From positions 95,029,169-95,093,168 of the forward strand of contig CM041292.1 in NCBI GenBank assembly GCA_023052935.1: a DNA stretch of 64,000 nucleotides, read 5' to 3'. Shown here one piece after another: positions 45,170 to 55,514 of this stretch; position 1 is the stretch's first letter, and each line of letters starts with the position of its first letter. The notes under the pieces are model-generated. The model saw only the letters and a program-made list of their open reading frames with translations. It did no database searches and was not told where the DNA came from. The DNA is from Piezodorus guildinii (taxonomy: Eukaryota > Arthropoda > Insecta > Hemiptera > Pentatomidae). The position numbers and the translations under genes are program-made.

Positions 45170-45390
45170 AGATTCCTATCGGGAGGTGGCAGCCGCAGTG
45201 GATACACGGCTATCTGATAGCCATCTGTATCGCTCGATCCTTCATGCCTGATAATGTTCTCACAGGAACTTACTCTAATTTAAATCCCAACTCCGGGGGT
45301 GTCGTATACATCTTAAACCTCGAAAGATGGAACTGGCACCTAGTAACGCCTTTAGTCAATATGGCAAGAATGAAAGGATATCACCACTCC
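45170..45390. other. GC-richer single-copy patch with GATA dyad
   Basis: Contains the palindrome GGCTATCTGATAGCC (45208-45222), ATCGGGAGGTGGCAGCC (45178-45194) and CCATCTGT (E-box-like). No coding signal. Candidate regulatory element. Confidence 0.35.
45208..45222. promoter_or_regulatory. Palindromic double GATA site
   Basis: GGCTATC-T-GATAGCC, symmetric around the central T. The core ATCTGATAG is the classical palindromic arrangement of two GATA-factor sites. Function inferred from motif only. Confidence 0.35.
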
Positions 45391-46084
45391 AACTGTTAAT
45401 TAATTAATCAGAGTAAGGCATTTCTTTTTTTTTTTCTTCATAGAATGGTGATAATTTATTTCCGATAAAATGTTAGAGCTCACAATACCACGTCCGTCCA
45501 AATGATATGCCACTAATAACTTAAGATGCAATTGCATATGGATCGATCTATTAGAAACAGTCTAAACCACGCATCTCACCATTTTCGATAATAATGATAT
45601 TTTTAACAGTTATTCTCTATCTTTTTTTGAATTTTAAACAGTGGATAGAAAAAAAAAGTTTGGTTTGGCAGTAATTTTAAGTCATCTTTGCGGCTGAAAG
45701 CATATGTTGGGAAAACCTCAGTAACTATTGTAATTTTTATGATATCAAACCAAAACAAAAACCAACATCACAAGGGCGTGCTTTACATTCTTTGTCCTCG
45801 CAACACATTACCTAAATATTAAAAGAAGTGGTTAAAAAAAATGCTCATAAATTAATAACAAAACAAGACTTTCAGCAAGTTAATGAGTTATTATTTCTTA
45901 AATAGCTAAGTCATTATCGTATTTAATATAAAAATTTCGATCTAATAGCATAGCTCTTTTTTTTTTTTTTTATATGAATTTATAAACATAACAAAATTCT
46001 AGTTTTCGCGATATTTAAATGTAAATATGCTATAAAAGAAAGGCGTGAAATAATAATTATGAAACTAATACCGATAACACATCT
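45391..46084. other. AT-rich unassigned DNA
   Basis: T-runs near 45425 and 45958. No repeat assigned. Confidence 0.4.
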
Positions 46085-46270
46085 ATATGATGTGTTCGAC
46101 TGATTTAAACTTGATGACTTAGACTCCGCTAGTTTCAGAGTTATAAAATTATGTAGACTCAGAGATCTCTAAAACGGTAGTACCTAGGTGAAAACTAGAA
46201 CTCAAAAATTAGAATTCACAACACTTTCTGTAACTATATATTTTATATATAGGTAGGTAAGTGTAAGTAA
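46085..46270 (-). mobile_element. Family C element, hairpin-end fragment (decayed)
   Basis: GTGAAAACTAGAACTCAAAAATT followed by CAACACTTTCTGTAACTATATATTTTATATATAGG and TAAGTGTAAGT. Only the last about 190 bp is present. Confidence 0.5.
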
Positions 46271-46351
46271 AACAATTAAATTACTACAACCATTTTGTTG
46301 AATATATCGTAATACATTAAGGAGATGTTATTACATTATGGGCAAAATAAA

Positions 46352-46615
46352 ACGGATCACCTCTGGTGTAGTGGTTAGCGTAACAGTCTTTTATGATCCC
46401 GGGTTCAAACCTGGCAGATGGTCATAGGACTTTTTAATGAGAGTAAATAGCTTTAGTTATGACATCCATCGGATGGGACGTAAAAAGGTGGTTCCGAGTC
46501 TGTACGATATCAAGTAACCGTTAAAGATTCCTAGCTAATAAAACCTGGATAGGCAAAATTATAACTCCAACTGAAGCATCGTTAGATTAGTCACAAAACT
46601 AAATACCTAAACTTT
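46352..46615 (+). mobile_element. SINE-B copy B4
   Basis: Head GGATCACCTCTGGTGTAGTGG with B box GGGTTCAAACCTGG. Body TTTAGTTATGACATCCATCG, ACGTAAAAAGGTGGTTCCG, AGTAACCGTTAAAGATTCC and GCATCGTTAGATTAGTCAC. The first part of the head differs from B2/B3 and is closer to a typical tRNA A box, so it may be a distinct subfamily. No clear target duplication. Confidence 0.8.
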
Positions 46616-47310
46616 ATCATCAGCCCGTAATATAAAAATGGTGGACTATTAAAAGTGGTTTAATTCAATAACTCAGTTATTCTTTAAGAAGGAGAAAACA
46701 AGTATTAGTGTTTTTTTAACCCAAAACCCGCGAATAGTTATAAAAAAAAAATTGAAATATTACAGATAAATACACCCATAACTCAGTTTTTTTGAATATA
46801 GAGAAAAATATGTATAAAGTTTTGAAATCAGTGAAGTGCGAAAAAAAAAAGTAAGTAAATAACAAAAAAAAAATTTATTTATTTTTTCTTAATAATATAC
46901 GCTTGCAACTCTGTTATTTTCGAACATAGAGAAAATTTTTGATTATTGTTTTTAACCGAAGTTACTGAGTTCTAGAATCAGTAAGGCGCGATAAACAGAA
47001 AAAATAAATAATAAAAGCTTATATGGTCAAGCAACAATTTATAAGAGATGTGATTCCCAGATAACTCGGTTAATATTGATGAAACAGAAAGGTGTTCTGG
47101 AATCAGGAAATTTTATTTAAATTATTTGAATGAAAATCGAAAGAAAAGAAGAAAAGTAACGAAGTCTAGTATAAATGCTTTTGGTTTTTTTTATTTTCAA
47201 TGATGAACTTTTGTGTATCGAACAAACAAATAAAAAGAATTACCCTCCCTCCTCAAAATTTGAGGGCTTACGTTTTACGATACGTAGAACCGAAATATGA
47301 ATAATAAAAA
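46616..47310 (+). repeat. Family E block, copy 1 (about four degenerate ~120 bp units)
   Basis: A phrase like ATAACTCAGTTATTTTTGAA followed by CATAGAGAAAAA and later TTTAGAATCAGTAAGGCGCG recurs at about 46668, 46790, 46907 and 47061. The block ends with TTACCCTCCCTCCTCAAAATTTGAGGGCTTACG, containing a perfect hairpin CCTCAAA-A-TTTGAGG (47251-47265). The same order recurs at 48485-49110. No coding capacity. Confidence 0.7.
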
Positions 47311-48025
47311 AAAAATCCATTTTCCCTAATTATAGTGGTATAAAGTGACTTTAAATTAATAAAAAAACAATACGAAATTAACAAAATTCTATTGTCCATA
47401 AATACTAAAATAAATAAACTTATGTACTTTTGAATACCTAAAAGGAATATAATTACAAGCATACGGGGCCTGCTTATTCAGTGAAAGTTAAACCAGAAAT
47501 AAATGTAAATTAAATTATAAATTGACTAGCGAAGGGCAAATTAATGAAACTACCTTCCCTCATAACTGCATAAAATTTATCACCTTTTAGAAATCTAGAA
47601 AGTTATAAAATATTTTAGAAAACATTTTAACATCACAGTTTATTTCACTCCGATGTCGCATGAATATTCCATTATAGGATTGTTCATAAAAATCTGATAA
47701 GCAATACTTGAGTAACCAAGTGAAAATTATTAAGATACATGAAAGTATACTGGATGTTTTGAATTCATACTCTTAAATGAAAACAAAAAAATTTTAAAAC
47801 ATGAAAGGATGAAACATAAATAATTTAATGTAGGATTACTGAATATCATTCGGTTGGAAGAAACTCCTTTAAGATTTGATTTCGCGCATTCCTACTTCTA
47901 ATAAGTGAACAAAAACATAAAATATTTAAAATATCAGCAAAATAAATACCTAGTTAATATAAGTTGGGATCAACTTGATCCCAAATTCTAAAAAAATAAT
48001 ATTGAGGATGTATAGTCGACTGTAG
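47311..48025. other. AT-rich unassigned DNA
   Basis: No assigned feature. A small palindromic phrase GGGATCAACTTGATCCC lies near 47966-47982. Confidence 0.4.
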
Positions 48026-48029
48026 AAAC

Positions 48030-48175
48030 TATTATAGGTGGAATAGTCAGGAATCAGTCATTTTTTTGAAAAGTTTTTAATTTTGCCAACGTTTCGGCCC
48101 AAGCTTGTGAGCCATCATCAGGGTATTACTTAGCCATGTCCAAGCATAAACTATGTGACTATTCCACCTATAATA
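48030..48175 (-). ncRNA. Hammerhead-ribozyme motif with intact core inside 20 bp inverted repeat
   Basis: Minus strand: CTGATGA (48121-48115), one unpaired T, stem II GGCTC/GGGCC (48113-48109 with 48100-48096, one G-U pair), GAAAC (48095-48091), GTT (48090-48088). All invariant core bases are present. The cleavage triplet GUU satisfies the NUH rule although GUC is usually better. The unit is enclosed by TATTATAGGTGGAATAGTCA (48030-48049) and its perfect complement (48156-48175), so the transcript would close into one long hairpin. It is of the Penelope-associated type, but no Penelope ORF is visible. Confidence 0.75.
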
Positions 48176-48224
48176 AAAAAATAATAAGTGCTAAAATAAT
48201 GTTCTGACCGGAAAAATACATGAA

Positions 48225-48355
48225 ATTAACTTCCTATTTTTGGTTTATTATTTTCAATAATGAACCTTTGTAATCGACTATAAGAATAATACAAATTATC
48301 CCCCTTTCTTCAAATTTGAGGGCTTGCGTTTTAAGGTTCGTAGGACCTAAATAAA
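48225..48355 (+). repeat. Family E tail fragment
   Basis: TTATTTTCAATAATGAACC through TTCAAATTTGAGGGCTTGCG matches the ends of both larger E blocks. Only the terminal about 120 bp is present. Confidence 0.6.
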
Positions 48356-48484
48356 GAATTATAATAAATACTTTTATTCGCCGCAAGCTACATTTCTCCG
48401 AAACAACTGGACTTTTCTCTTTTTTTTTAAATTCGCTACAAAAATACTAGAGTATCCAACAATGATCCTAATACCTAAACGTTG

Positions 48485-49110
48485 ATATCAGCTAGTAATT
48501 TTAAAAAAGGCGGCTGATTAAAAGTGATGTAATTCAATAACTTAGTTGTTGTTTTTTTTTAACCAAAACCCGCGAATAGTTATAAAATAAAAAAAAAATT
48601 GATTTCTTATCATTATATAGGCTTGTAACACGATGATAAATATTTTCGAGATAGAGAAAAATTTTGATTGTTGTTTTTAATCAAAAATCCGCGACAAAAA
48701 TTGAAATTTTACCATTAATATGTCCAGAACTAAGTTATTTTTGAACATGGAGAAAAATGTGTACAGAGTTTTAGAATCAGTAAGGCGCGATTAACAGATA
48801 TAAACAAACAAAAAAATAATAATCTTAAATAGTCAAGCAACAATTTATAAGAGATGTGATTCCCTGATAACTCGGTTATTATTGGTGAAAGAGAAAGGTG
48901 TTCTGGAATCAGGAAATTTTATTTAATGAAAATCGAAAGAAAAGAAAATAGTAACGAAGTCTAGTATAAATGTTTTTTTTTTTTATTTTCAATGATGAAC
49001 TTTTATTATCGAGCAAAAAATAAAAAGAATTACCCTCCCTCCTCAAAATTTGAGGGCTTACGTTTTAAGATAAGTAGAACCCGAATAATAAATATTAAAA
49101 AAATCCATTG
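48485..49110 (+). repeat. Family E block, copy 2
   Basis: Same order as 46616-47310. The final 250 bp is particularly close: GGTCAAGCAACAATTTATAAG corresponds to AGTCAAGCAACAATTTATAA, then GATGTGATTCCC, GGTGTTCTGGAATCAGG and CGAAGTCTAGTATAAATG. The hairpin CCTCAAA-A-TTTGAGG is at 49041-49055. Confidence 0.7.
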
Positions 49111-50509
49111 TTCTAATTAATTAAAAAATATCATACAATTTTAGTGCTATGTCATAGAGAATTAAATTTCCTTCGAAATGAAAAAGAATTAAAATTGGTT
49201 CAGAACTACCAGAGATATAGATAGCATTTTGAAATTAGCAATGGTGATATACCATTTTCTTTTGATTATTTATTGCTTTTCATATTAGTTAATTGTCTTT
49301 TAAAACTTATAAACAGCTTCTATACCTTAATATAGTAATTCGGAAATAATAAACCATTGTGTAATAATTAGTAGCGCTTTTTTTATTCATAAAAAAATTA
49401 ATACATTGGAATGTACAGAAGTAGTATTTGATGGAAAACATAAATTATAAATCTTTCTAATCCGTTCCAAATATTCCAATAACGGCTCTGACCGAGTGGG
49501 TAGGAATCGGTCATTAAACCCATTTTTCAGAAGTTAGTAGGCGTAACCAGGAAAGTTTAAAGTCAAAACATGCCTAACAGAAGACTCTCATAGTCGAAAT
49601 TACACTATGTAGTTTAAAATTTTGAAACGATACCATTAAGTCACATTTGAAAGTAGTGTGTGTACTACATAATATGTATACGTATATATTAAAAATATAT
49701 TTGCATATGTATGCATTAAACACTGTTTGCAGGATGGAAGGTAAGTAGGTTTTAATCAAAATTTGGTTGGTAAATGATTAAAAATGAAGGGACTAAAGAA
49801 ATCTCTCCACAGGATGGGCTAATAAAAGCATAGCTTTGAAAAAAAAACAAACAGTGTTTTTCCTTTGTTTTTTTAGGTGCACTACTCAAAAACTTAACAC
49901 CAACCCTGTTAACGTAATCCTCAAACTCAACTATGGAGGCTTAGAATCCGATCGCTTAAAAAAAACCGACCTATATAGTAAACATGATTTAATCCTGATT
50001 CAAATACACATTACACTTTTATAATATCGAACTCTCTGAAAGAAAAGACCTCAAAGCCGAATTTCAACGCAATCGACCTAAAAGAAACCGCTAAGCAAAT
50101 GTAGCGGTAAATATTTGCTATTGATATTTTGTTAATGAAACGGATAGAAAACGCACTAAGACATAAGTACCACTACAATAGTTTGTTATTTTCGGGAAAA
50201 TGCAATTAAAATAGCATGCGACAGGTCATATCTATTTTATTTTATAATTGAATTAAACCCTGTTTATATTTCGATCTATGTACTTTATTTTACTTTTGTT
50301 TTTAGTTAGAATTGGACGTAATCTTCAGTGTATAAAATTATAAGCATACCGATGCTTAATTATTTTACGACATATATTTTCAAACTTTCTAAATGAGGTG
50401 TTTCACGGTTTGTTTGAACAAAAATGATAGGAGAAAATACCTAATAAATTTCACACCTCAACGGACTATAAAGGTTTTTTTTTCTTTCAAAACTCTTAGT
50501 AGTTTTTTT
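49111..50509. other. AT-rich unassigned DNA
   Basis: No feature beyond short frames. Slightly more complex at 49480-49560 and 49860-50110. Confidence 0.4.
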
Positions 50510-51010
50510 TTTTTCGTATTCTAGAAACGGTCCCTTGACCATCGGGCTGACTCCAAAGCACCAGGCTATCAATATTCAGAAAGAAGAGGCAGAGGATTGA
50601 GAGTGGATGCGGGGAAGAGAAGGGCCTAGATTAGAAAGACAATGAGAAGGCGATAGAGAGCCGAGAGCTGCCCCAGCGTGTGGTCCCCCGCCATTCAATT
50701 CAGTATGCAAACCGTCTCATTTAAATTTGTATGTAGCCTTAAATTGTAACTCCTCTTTCTCTCTTGCCCGGTAATTTGCATCTACAAAGTGGAAAATATG
50801 TTTCACTGATCGGCTTTTCCTCTTCACTCGGTTCCGTCCTCAACCTCTTGTCGCCGGTGGAATCCGCTTAGGAGCGACGTGCCTTCCAGGCTGTCACCTC
50901 AAGACACCCTTCAGCTCTTCAATACCGGTGAGAGGCACTTTGTCAGGATTCGAAGCATTTGCACAATGTCAAGAGCTGAGGTTTTGACTGGGTGGTCTTT
51001 TCAATGAGAC
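50510..51010. other. GC-rich single-copy island with GA tract
   Basis: Purine-rich 50575-50690, then CCCCCGCCATTC, a POU-type octamer-like GTATGCAAA (50702-50710), and a C/EBP-like TTTGCACAAT (50959-50968) near GGTGAGAGGCACTTTGTC. No coding evidence. Candidate enhancer. Confidence 0.35.
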
Positions 51011-51484
51011 CAGTACGAAAAAGAGTTGTCTATCGAGGATTTTACATTTTAAAATCAAAACTCTTCTAATCTGTTACTAAACAAACTTGGAAAAAAAATA
51101 CGACAAGAACAATTAGAAAAAAAACAAATATTTCACGAAAATATCTTTACAATCTCTTGCATAGTATATCTTTGGTCTCTGAAACTAGTCCGTAGATAGT
51201 GCTATGAAATAAATTCAACAGAAAATACTTAATCTTTAGAGCTTTCAGTATTTAGAGGAAGTTTAAATCTCAAAATCTGTAAAGTAGGCTAGATAAAATA
51301 CAACATCTTCAGTTTAATTTCATATAATTTAAAACATATCCTGGAAACCATGCATTTTCAAAATACAAAAATACATACGAGGAAAAATGGGGGAAAGATG
51401 CAAGTGTCGCAGAAATCCAAATAGTTCCTTTTTTTTTTCATTTGAGACCCGAGCAAACATCAAAGTTCGAAATAAAAAAAATTT
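51011..51484. other. AT-rich unassigned DNA
   Basis: Nothing recognised. Confidence 0.4.
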
Positions 51485-52272
51485 GGAGAAAAATCGATTA
51501 AAGAATTTTCAAATACAGTTAGAGTTAAAGTTAGTGAAACCAATAAAGAATTAATTTAATTAAATTTTCTATAGAAACAAGTTTTATTAGAAAAAAAATA
51601 TATATATATATATTATATTTATTTATATTATTATCTAAAATAATCAGTTAGTTTTATCGGTTTTTCATTACATTATGTATGAAGTTTTAAAAGCTTGTGT
51701 ATAAAATAATATATTGCACTAAAAAAAAATATTTTTTTTTCAGTTTTCTCCTTCAGTTGGGTATCGTATTCGTTAACTTATATATGTATCTGTTTTTTAG
51801 CAGTGGTAACAAGATAATATGGTTATTTTTTATAGAATCTACCAAATTAAATTTACTTTAGAGGAAGAAAAAGATTTAAATATCAGGCATTTAAGCCCTG
51901 TCAGACTATTTAAAAAGAATGAACCCTACATGATAATTATAGCCTAATAATTTTACATCAATATAGGAGTTAAATCAAAATTGTTAAAGTCGATTTTGAG
52001 AAAATTCGTATGAAGGTGCAAAATGCAAGGTATAAATGGCTCTTTGGTTAGCTAATTTTGATGAAAAAGTTTTTTAACATATCGGGCGTATAGTTGTCTT
52101 ACATATGAAATTCAGTTCATAGGACTTTTCGTTTTCGCGCGGAGTTACCCTCACAGACCTTTTTGCCAGACTCTAAAACTTGTATTTTCGTTGAAAACTG
52201 GAATTCGAAATATTTATGATCGCAATACTTTCCCTTACTATATATTTCATTTATTGGTAATTGAAAGTAAAA
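51485..52272 (-). mobile_element. Family C element, long copy
   Basis: Runs from GAAAAATCGATTAAAGAATTTTC (compare 63.84 kb) through (AT)n at 51599-51614, GAATGAACCCTACATGATA, GCTAATTTTGATGAAAAAG and CGTTGAAAACTGGAATTCG to the hairpin end CTTTCCCTTACTATATATTTC ... GGTAATTGAAAG. The opposite terminal repeat is missing. Confidence 0.7.
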
Positions 52273-53502
52273 TCATATCTCACACAATGCAAAAGTCGAA
52301 TACAGACAAATGAAAATGACGTTAGTGATGTGTGTTTTGTGAGTGGTGGTATCAGAATGACCTTCGAGGATGGAACGTTCAAAAATATTTTTTTCCTTAG
52401 AGAAATTATGTTCAATCTAATCCAGTATCACAGGTCAATAAAATGTCTTTCTCCAGATATGAATAGATAATCATAGCACGGATAACAGTACCCTGATTCA
52501 TAAGCGAACAGTTGACAAAAACAGAAATGAAATTTTTAAAAAGGAGTAACTTTATAATAATAAAGGGATGATAGCATCAACGATTAATGCATATTTCATT
52601 AAAATATGCCATAAAGCTTCTTATTTATTAGAGTGTCATGAATAAAAATGGAATTGGCAAGAGACGAACATTCCTCGGGACGAAAGAAACCATAGATTGT
52701 ATGCCATGTTTAGGATTAGGGGCTGAAAAAGTTAGCATCTTATGTGAAATATAACACCATAAACCTAGATATCGTTGGGCGGAATGCAAGCATCGTCCAG
52801 TTTTAGAGACGGTACTGCCACAAATAGCCGCCGAAGAGCAAGTAGCTAAGGTGAGGTCAATGAAACCCATCTTCTGCACTCGCCGGTAGACTTTACAGCT
52901 TTTTATGCAACCCCTTCAAGTTGGTCGTAAAAATGTTCAACTTATAATAAACTTACAATGCTTGAAGTCTTCCCAGCTATCGAAGTGTACCTTGATTAAG
53001 ATCAAGGACTTTGGTTTAACAATTTATTGGGGGAGAGAGAGAGGAAGTGAAGTCGAATTTTTCAAAACTTTTTCGAACGAATTTCCCTAGAATAACAAAT
53101 ATATTTTCAGTAAAAGGTTTCTCAATCTAAAAAAACTCCATAATTTGGAGGATTTTCAAATTATTGGGAGTAAGGGAGTGACATTACCCTGCCCATTCCA
53201 TAGAGATGTCCCTCATTAAGTTTTAACGTTACAGAGAGGAGGAGAAGGAAAAATACTTCTTCTCTTAGGGGAGAGGACCTTGAGGTTTGTATTTATGTAT
53301 GAAATAAACATTAAACGCAATTGATAAGAGAATTACGAATTCCCGTTAATCTTTAGGCTCATTCCTGATGTAAATACATTTTAAAATTTCCAACAGCATC
53401 TTCCAACAAGATCCGTTTGCTTTTTTGGTACAGAGATTTGAAAAAAAAAAATGGGATTAATCAAGTGTAAAATCAAACGTAAACAATAATAGATTAAATA
53501 AA
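52273..53502. other. Unassigned DNA with a GC-richer patch
   Basis: 52640-52900 is GC-richer and single copy. A minus frame of 83 codons is open there without recognisable domains or clear splice borders. The rest is AT-rich. Confidence 0.3.
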
Positions 53503-53798
53503 AAACCTGTACCACTACAACCCAAGATGGATCCTGGGCTCAGTATATATAGAAATTATTTTTTCTAGGCCAAGGCTGTGCAATAAGGTTACACCTTGGT
53601 TACACTCAGCCGCTAAGTTTTCCCCATTACTGGGTACCCACTTTTAGAGGCTGGGTCTGCCCCAGGAAGGACCCACACCCCAGCGTCACTCCTCAACTGA
53701 AATAACAGAATAAATAATATTATGCCATAGCGGGATTCGAACCCAGGACCAGGAGTACAGTAGACTAGTGCTTTGTCCACTAGACCACGCCGCTCCCT
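53503..53798 (-). mobile_element. SINE-A copy A4
   Basis: On plus it begins CCTGTACCACTACAACCC, continues GGCTGGGTCTGCCCCAGGA, and ends with the reverse of the tRNA head: GGGATTCGAACCCAGGACC (B box) and CTAGACCACGCCGCTCCC (A box). Near full length. Confidence 0.88.
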
Positions 53799-54070
53799 TA
53801 CTACATCAAATTATCTCGAATATTTCTCTTGCTTACAAAATTTTGGCTTAGTTAAGTTGTTGTCACTAATGTGATAGTATTTTCATTAAGAAAATAAATA
53901 TAATGTTAAAGTAAAGCGATGGTTTAATAATGAATTACTGAATAAAGTGCGTTGGAATAATCCCTCCGTGTCTAATGTCAAAACCGGTTTTAAGTAAACT
54001 GTATGAAGATGTAAATGGAAGCATAGTGGCACTTGATGAGTTGCAGTAACATTTATGGAATATCTTAAAT
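53799..54070. other. AT-rich spacer
   Basis: No feature between the two oppositely oriented SINE-A copies. Confidence 0.4.
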
Positions 54071-54375
54071 AAGAAGGAGAGGCGTGGTCGAGTGGATACA
54101 GCTCTAGTCTACTGTAATCCGGGTCCTGGGTTCGAATCCCGGCTGTGGCAGAATAATATTTATTCTGTTAATACAGTCGGGGGGCAACCTTAGAGTATGG
54201 ACACCCTCCTGGGGCACACCCAACCTATATAAAGTGGGTACCCAAAATTGGGGAGGAAAACCTTGCGGTTGAGCGTGACCAAGGCAATCACCTCATTGCC
54301 TAAAAGCAGTACGAATCTCTGTATGTACTGAGTCCAAGACCCTTCATGGGTTGTCGTGGTACAGGTTTTTTTTTT
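54071..54375 (+). mobile_element. SINE-A copy A5
   Basis: Head GGCGTGGTCGAGTGGATAC with B box GGTTCGAATCCCGG. Body TATGGACACCCTCCTGGGG, AAAGTGGGTACCC and CAAGACCCTTCATGGGTTG, ending in a T-run. It directly abuts a family C fragment. An imperfect flank similarity (TCTTAAATAA versus TCTTATATATAA) may be a decayed target duplication. Confidence 0.88.
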
Positions 54376-54580
54376 GTCTTATATATAAAATTTCTGTTTC
54401 AAAGGATTTTTTGTTTTTGAGCTCCACATGTATAATGACAGACCAATTTGGCTATTATAATAGGGCAAACGAGACTTTAAACCGTGTATTACTCTTGAAA
54501 ACTGGAATTTTAAAATTTCCTTCTAAACTTTCTCCCTAATATAAGTATCATATATAGTAAGTGAAAGTAAAAGATAACTA
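54376..54580 (-). mobile_element. Family C element, hairpin-end fragment
   Basis: GACTTTAAACCGTGTATTAC, TTGAAAACTGGAATTTTAAAATT, then CTTTCTCCCTAATATAAGTATC and ATATATAGTAAGTGAAAG. Only about 200 bp, starting where SINE-A5 ends, so the SINE may have landed in a longer copy. Confidence 0.6.
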
Positions 54581-54599
54581 ACGATTACAAGTTAATGTG

Positions 54600-55150
54600 A
54601 AGTGCCATATTGAAGGGAGTTGGTAAATCGGCTACTGGGGAGAGTAATACCAGCGGTGAGTGAAAGAGCTGCCTGAGTAGGGACGGACTGCTAAGTTTTA
54701 TCTTTATGCAAATCGGCTCTGACCAAGAGATATTTATTAAGAGACGCCAGCCCTCGGTCTTATATAGGTTTACAATTAATCAACATACTGAGGCGGGGGA
54801 TCAAAGCTGCAAACCGGTCTCTGGGAAGACTTTATTGGCGCGCTGCTATCAGGAGCAGGCGAATATCCTAGCCTCAGCTACCGGTCGCCATTCCTGTCTA
54901 TAATCAACTATTTTATTACGGATTAATTTCCCACTTCACCTTTAGCGTTGATTCTCCATTAACCCGTGGTCTTGATGATCCCTACGGCCTGCCGGCACCT
55001 CATGTTTAATATCCTCCGCTCGGCCTTAGCTAGCAAACAGCAGATAGTTTTCAATATACTAGAGATAATAATGATTTCTCCTCAGCATTAATGATGTAAA
55101 CTTGGCCAAAGGTTATTAGGCCGTTTTGGCTAATCGTAAAGAGAAAGGTG
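54600..55150. other. GC-rich single-copy island
   Basis: About 500 bp of complex sequence. Contains ATGATGTAAACTTGGCCAAAGG (split: TGTAAAC, a forkhead-type site; TGGCCAAAGGTTA, close to a DR1 nuclear-receptor element) near 55091-55115, plus CAGCATTAATGATG and TTTTGGCTAATCG. The 65-codon frame 54706-54903 is not recognised. Candidate enhancer. Confidence 0.35.
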
Positions 55151-55514
55151 TATTTATGTGCTATAATATACACGCATACGGTTCGGAACCAAATAGGCGT
55201 GTGCCATACAATCCGAATGGTGATACCTAAGCTTGAGGACTTAAACCGAATAAGGGTACATTATGAGGTCTTATAAAAGCAAAGTATTATTCATAATTAA
55301 TCAAAACATAACGTCCCAAATTTTATGTTTAAGAAATTACAGTTTGACTAATTGGGTTTGTATCACTATGGGATTGTGAGCTCATAGTAACGAAAATAGC
55401 ACTTGGCGAGATAATATTATGTTTATTTCATAACATTTATTCATTGTCATAGTTAATCATTGTCAGAAATTAGAATCACTTAATGGTCAATCGATAAAAA
55501 TTGGTTCAGTTTAT
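55151..55514. other. Unassigned spacer
   Basis: No repeat or coding signal recognised. Confidence 0.35.
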
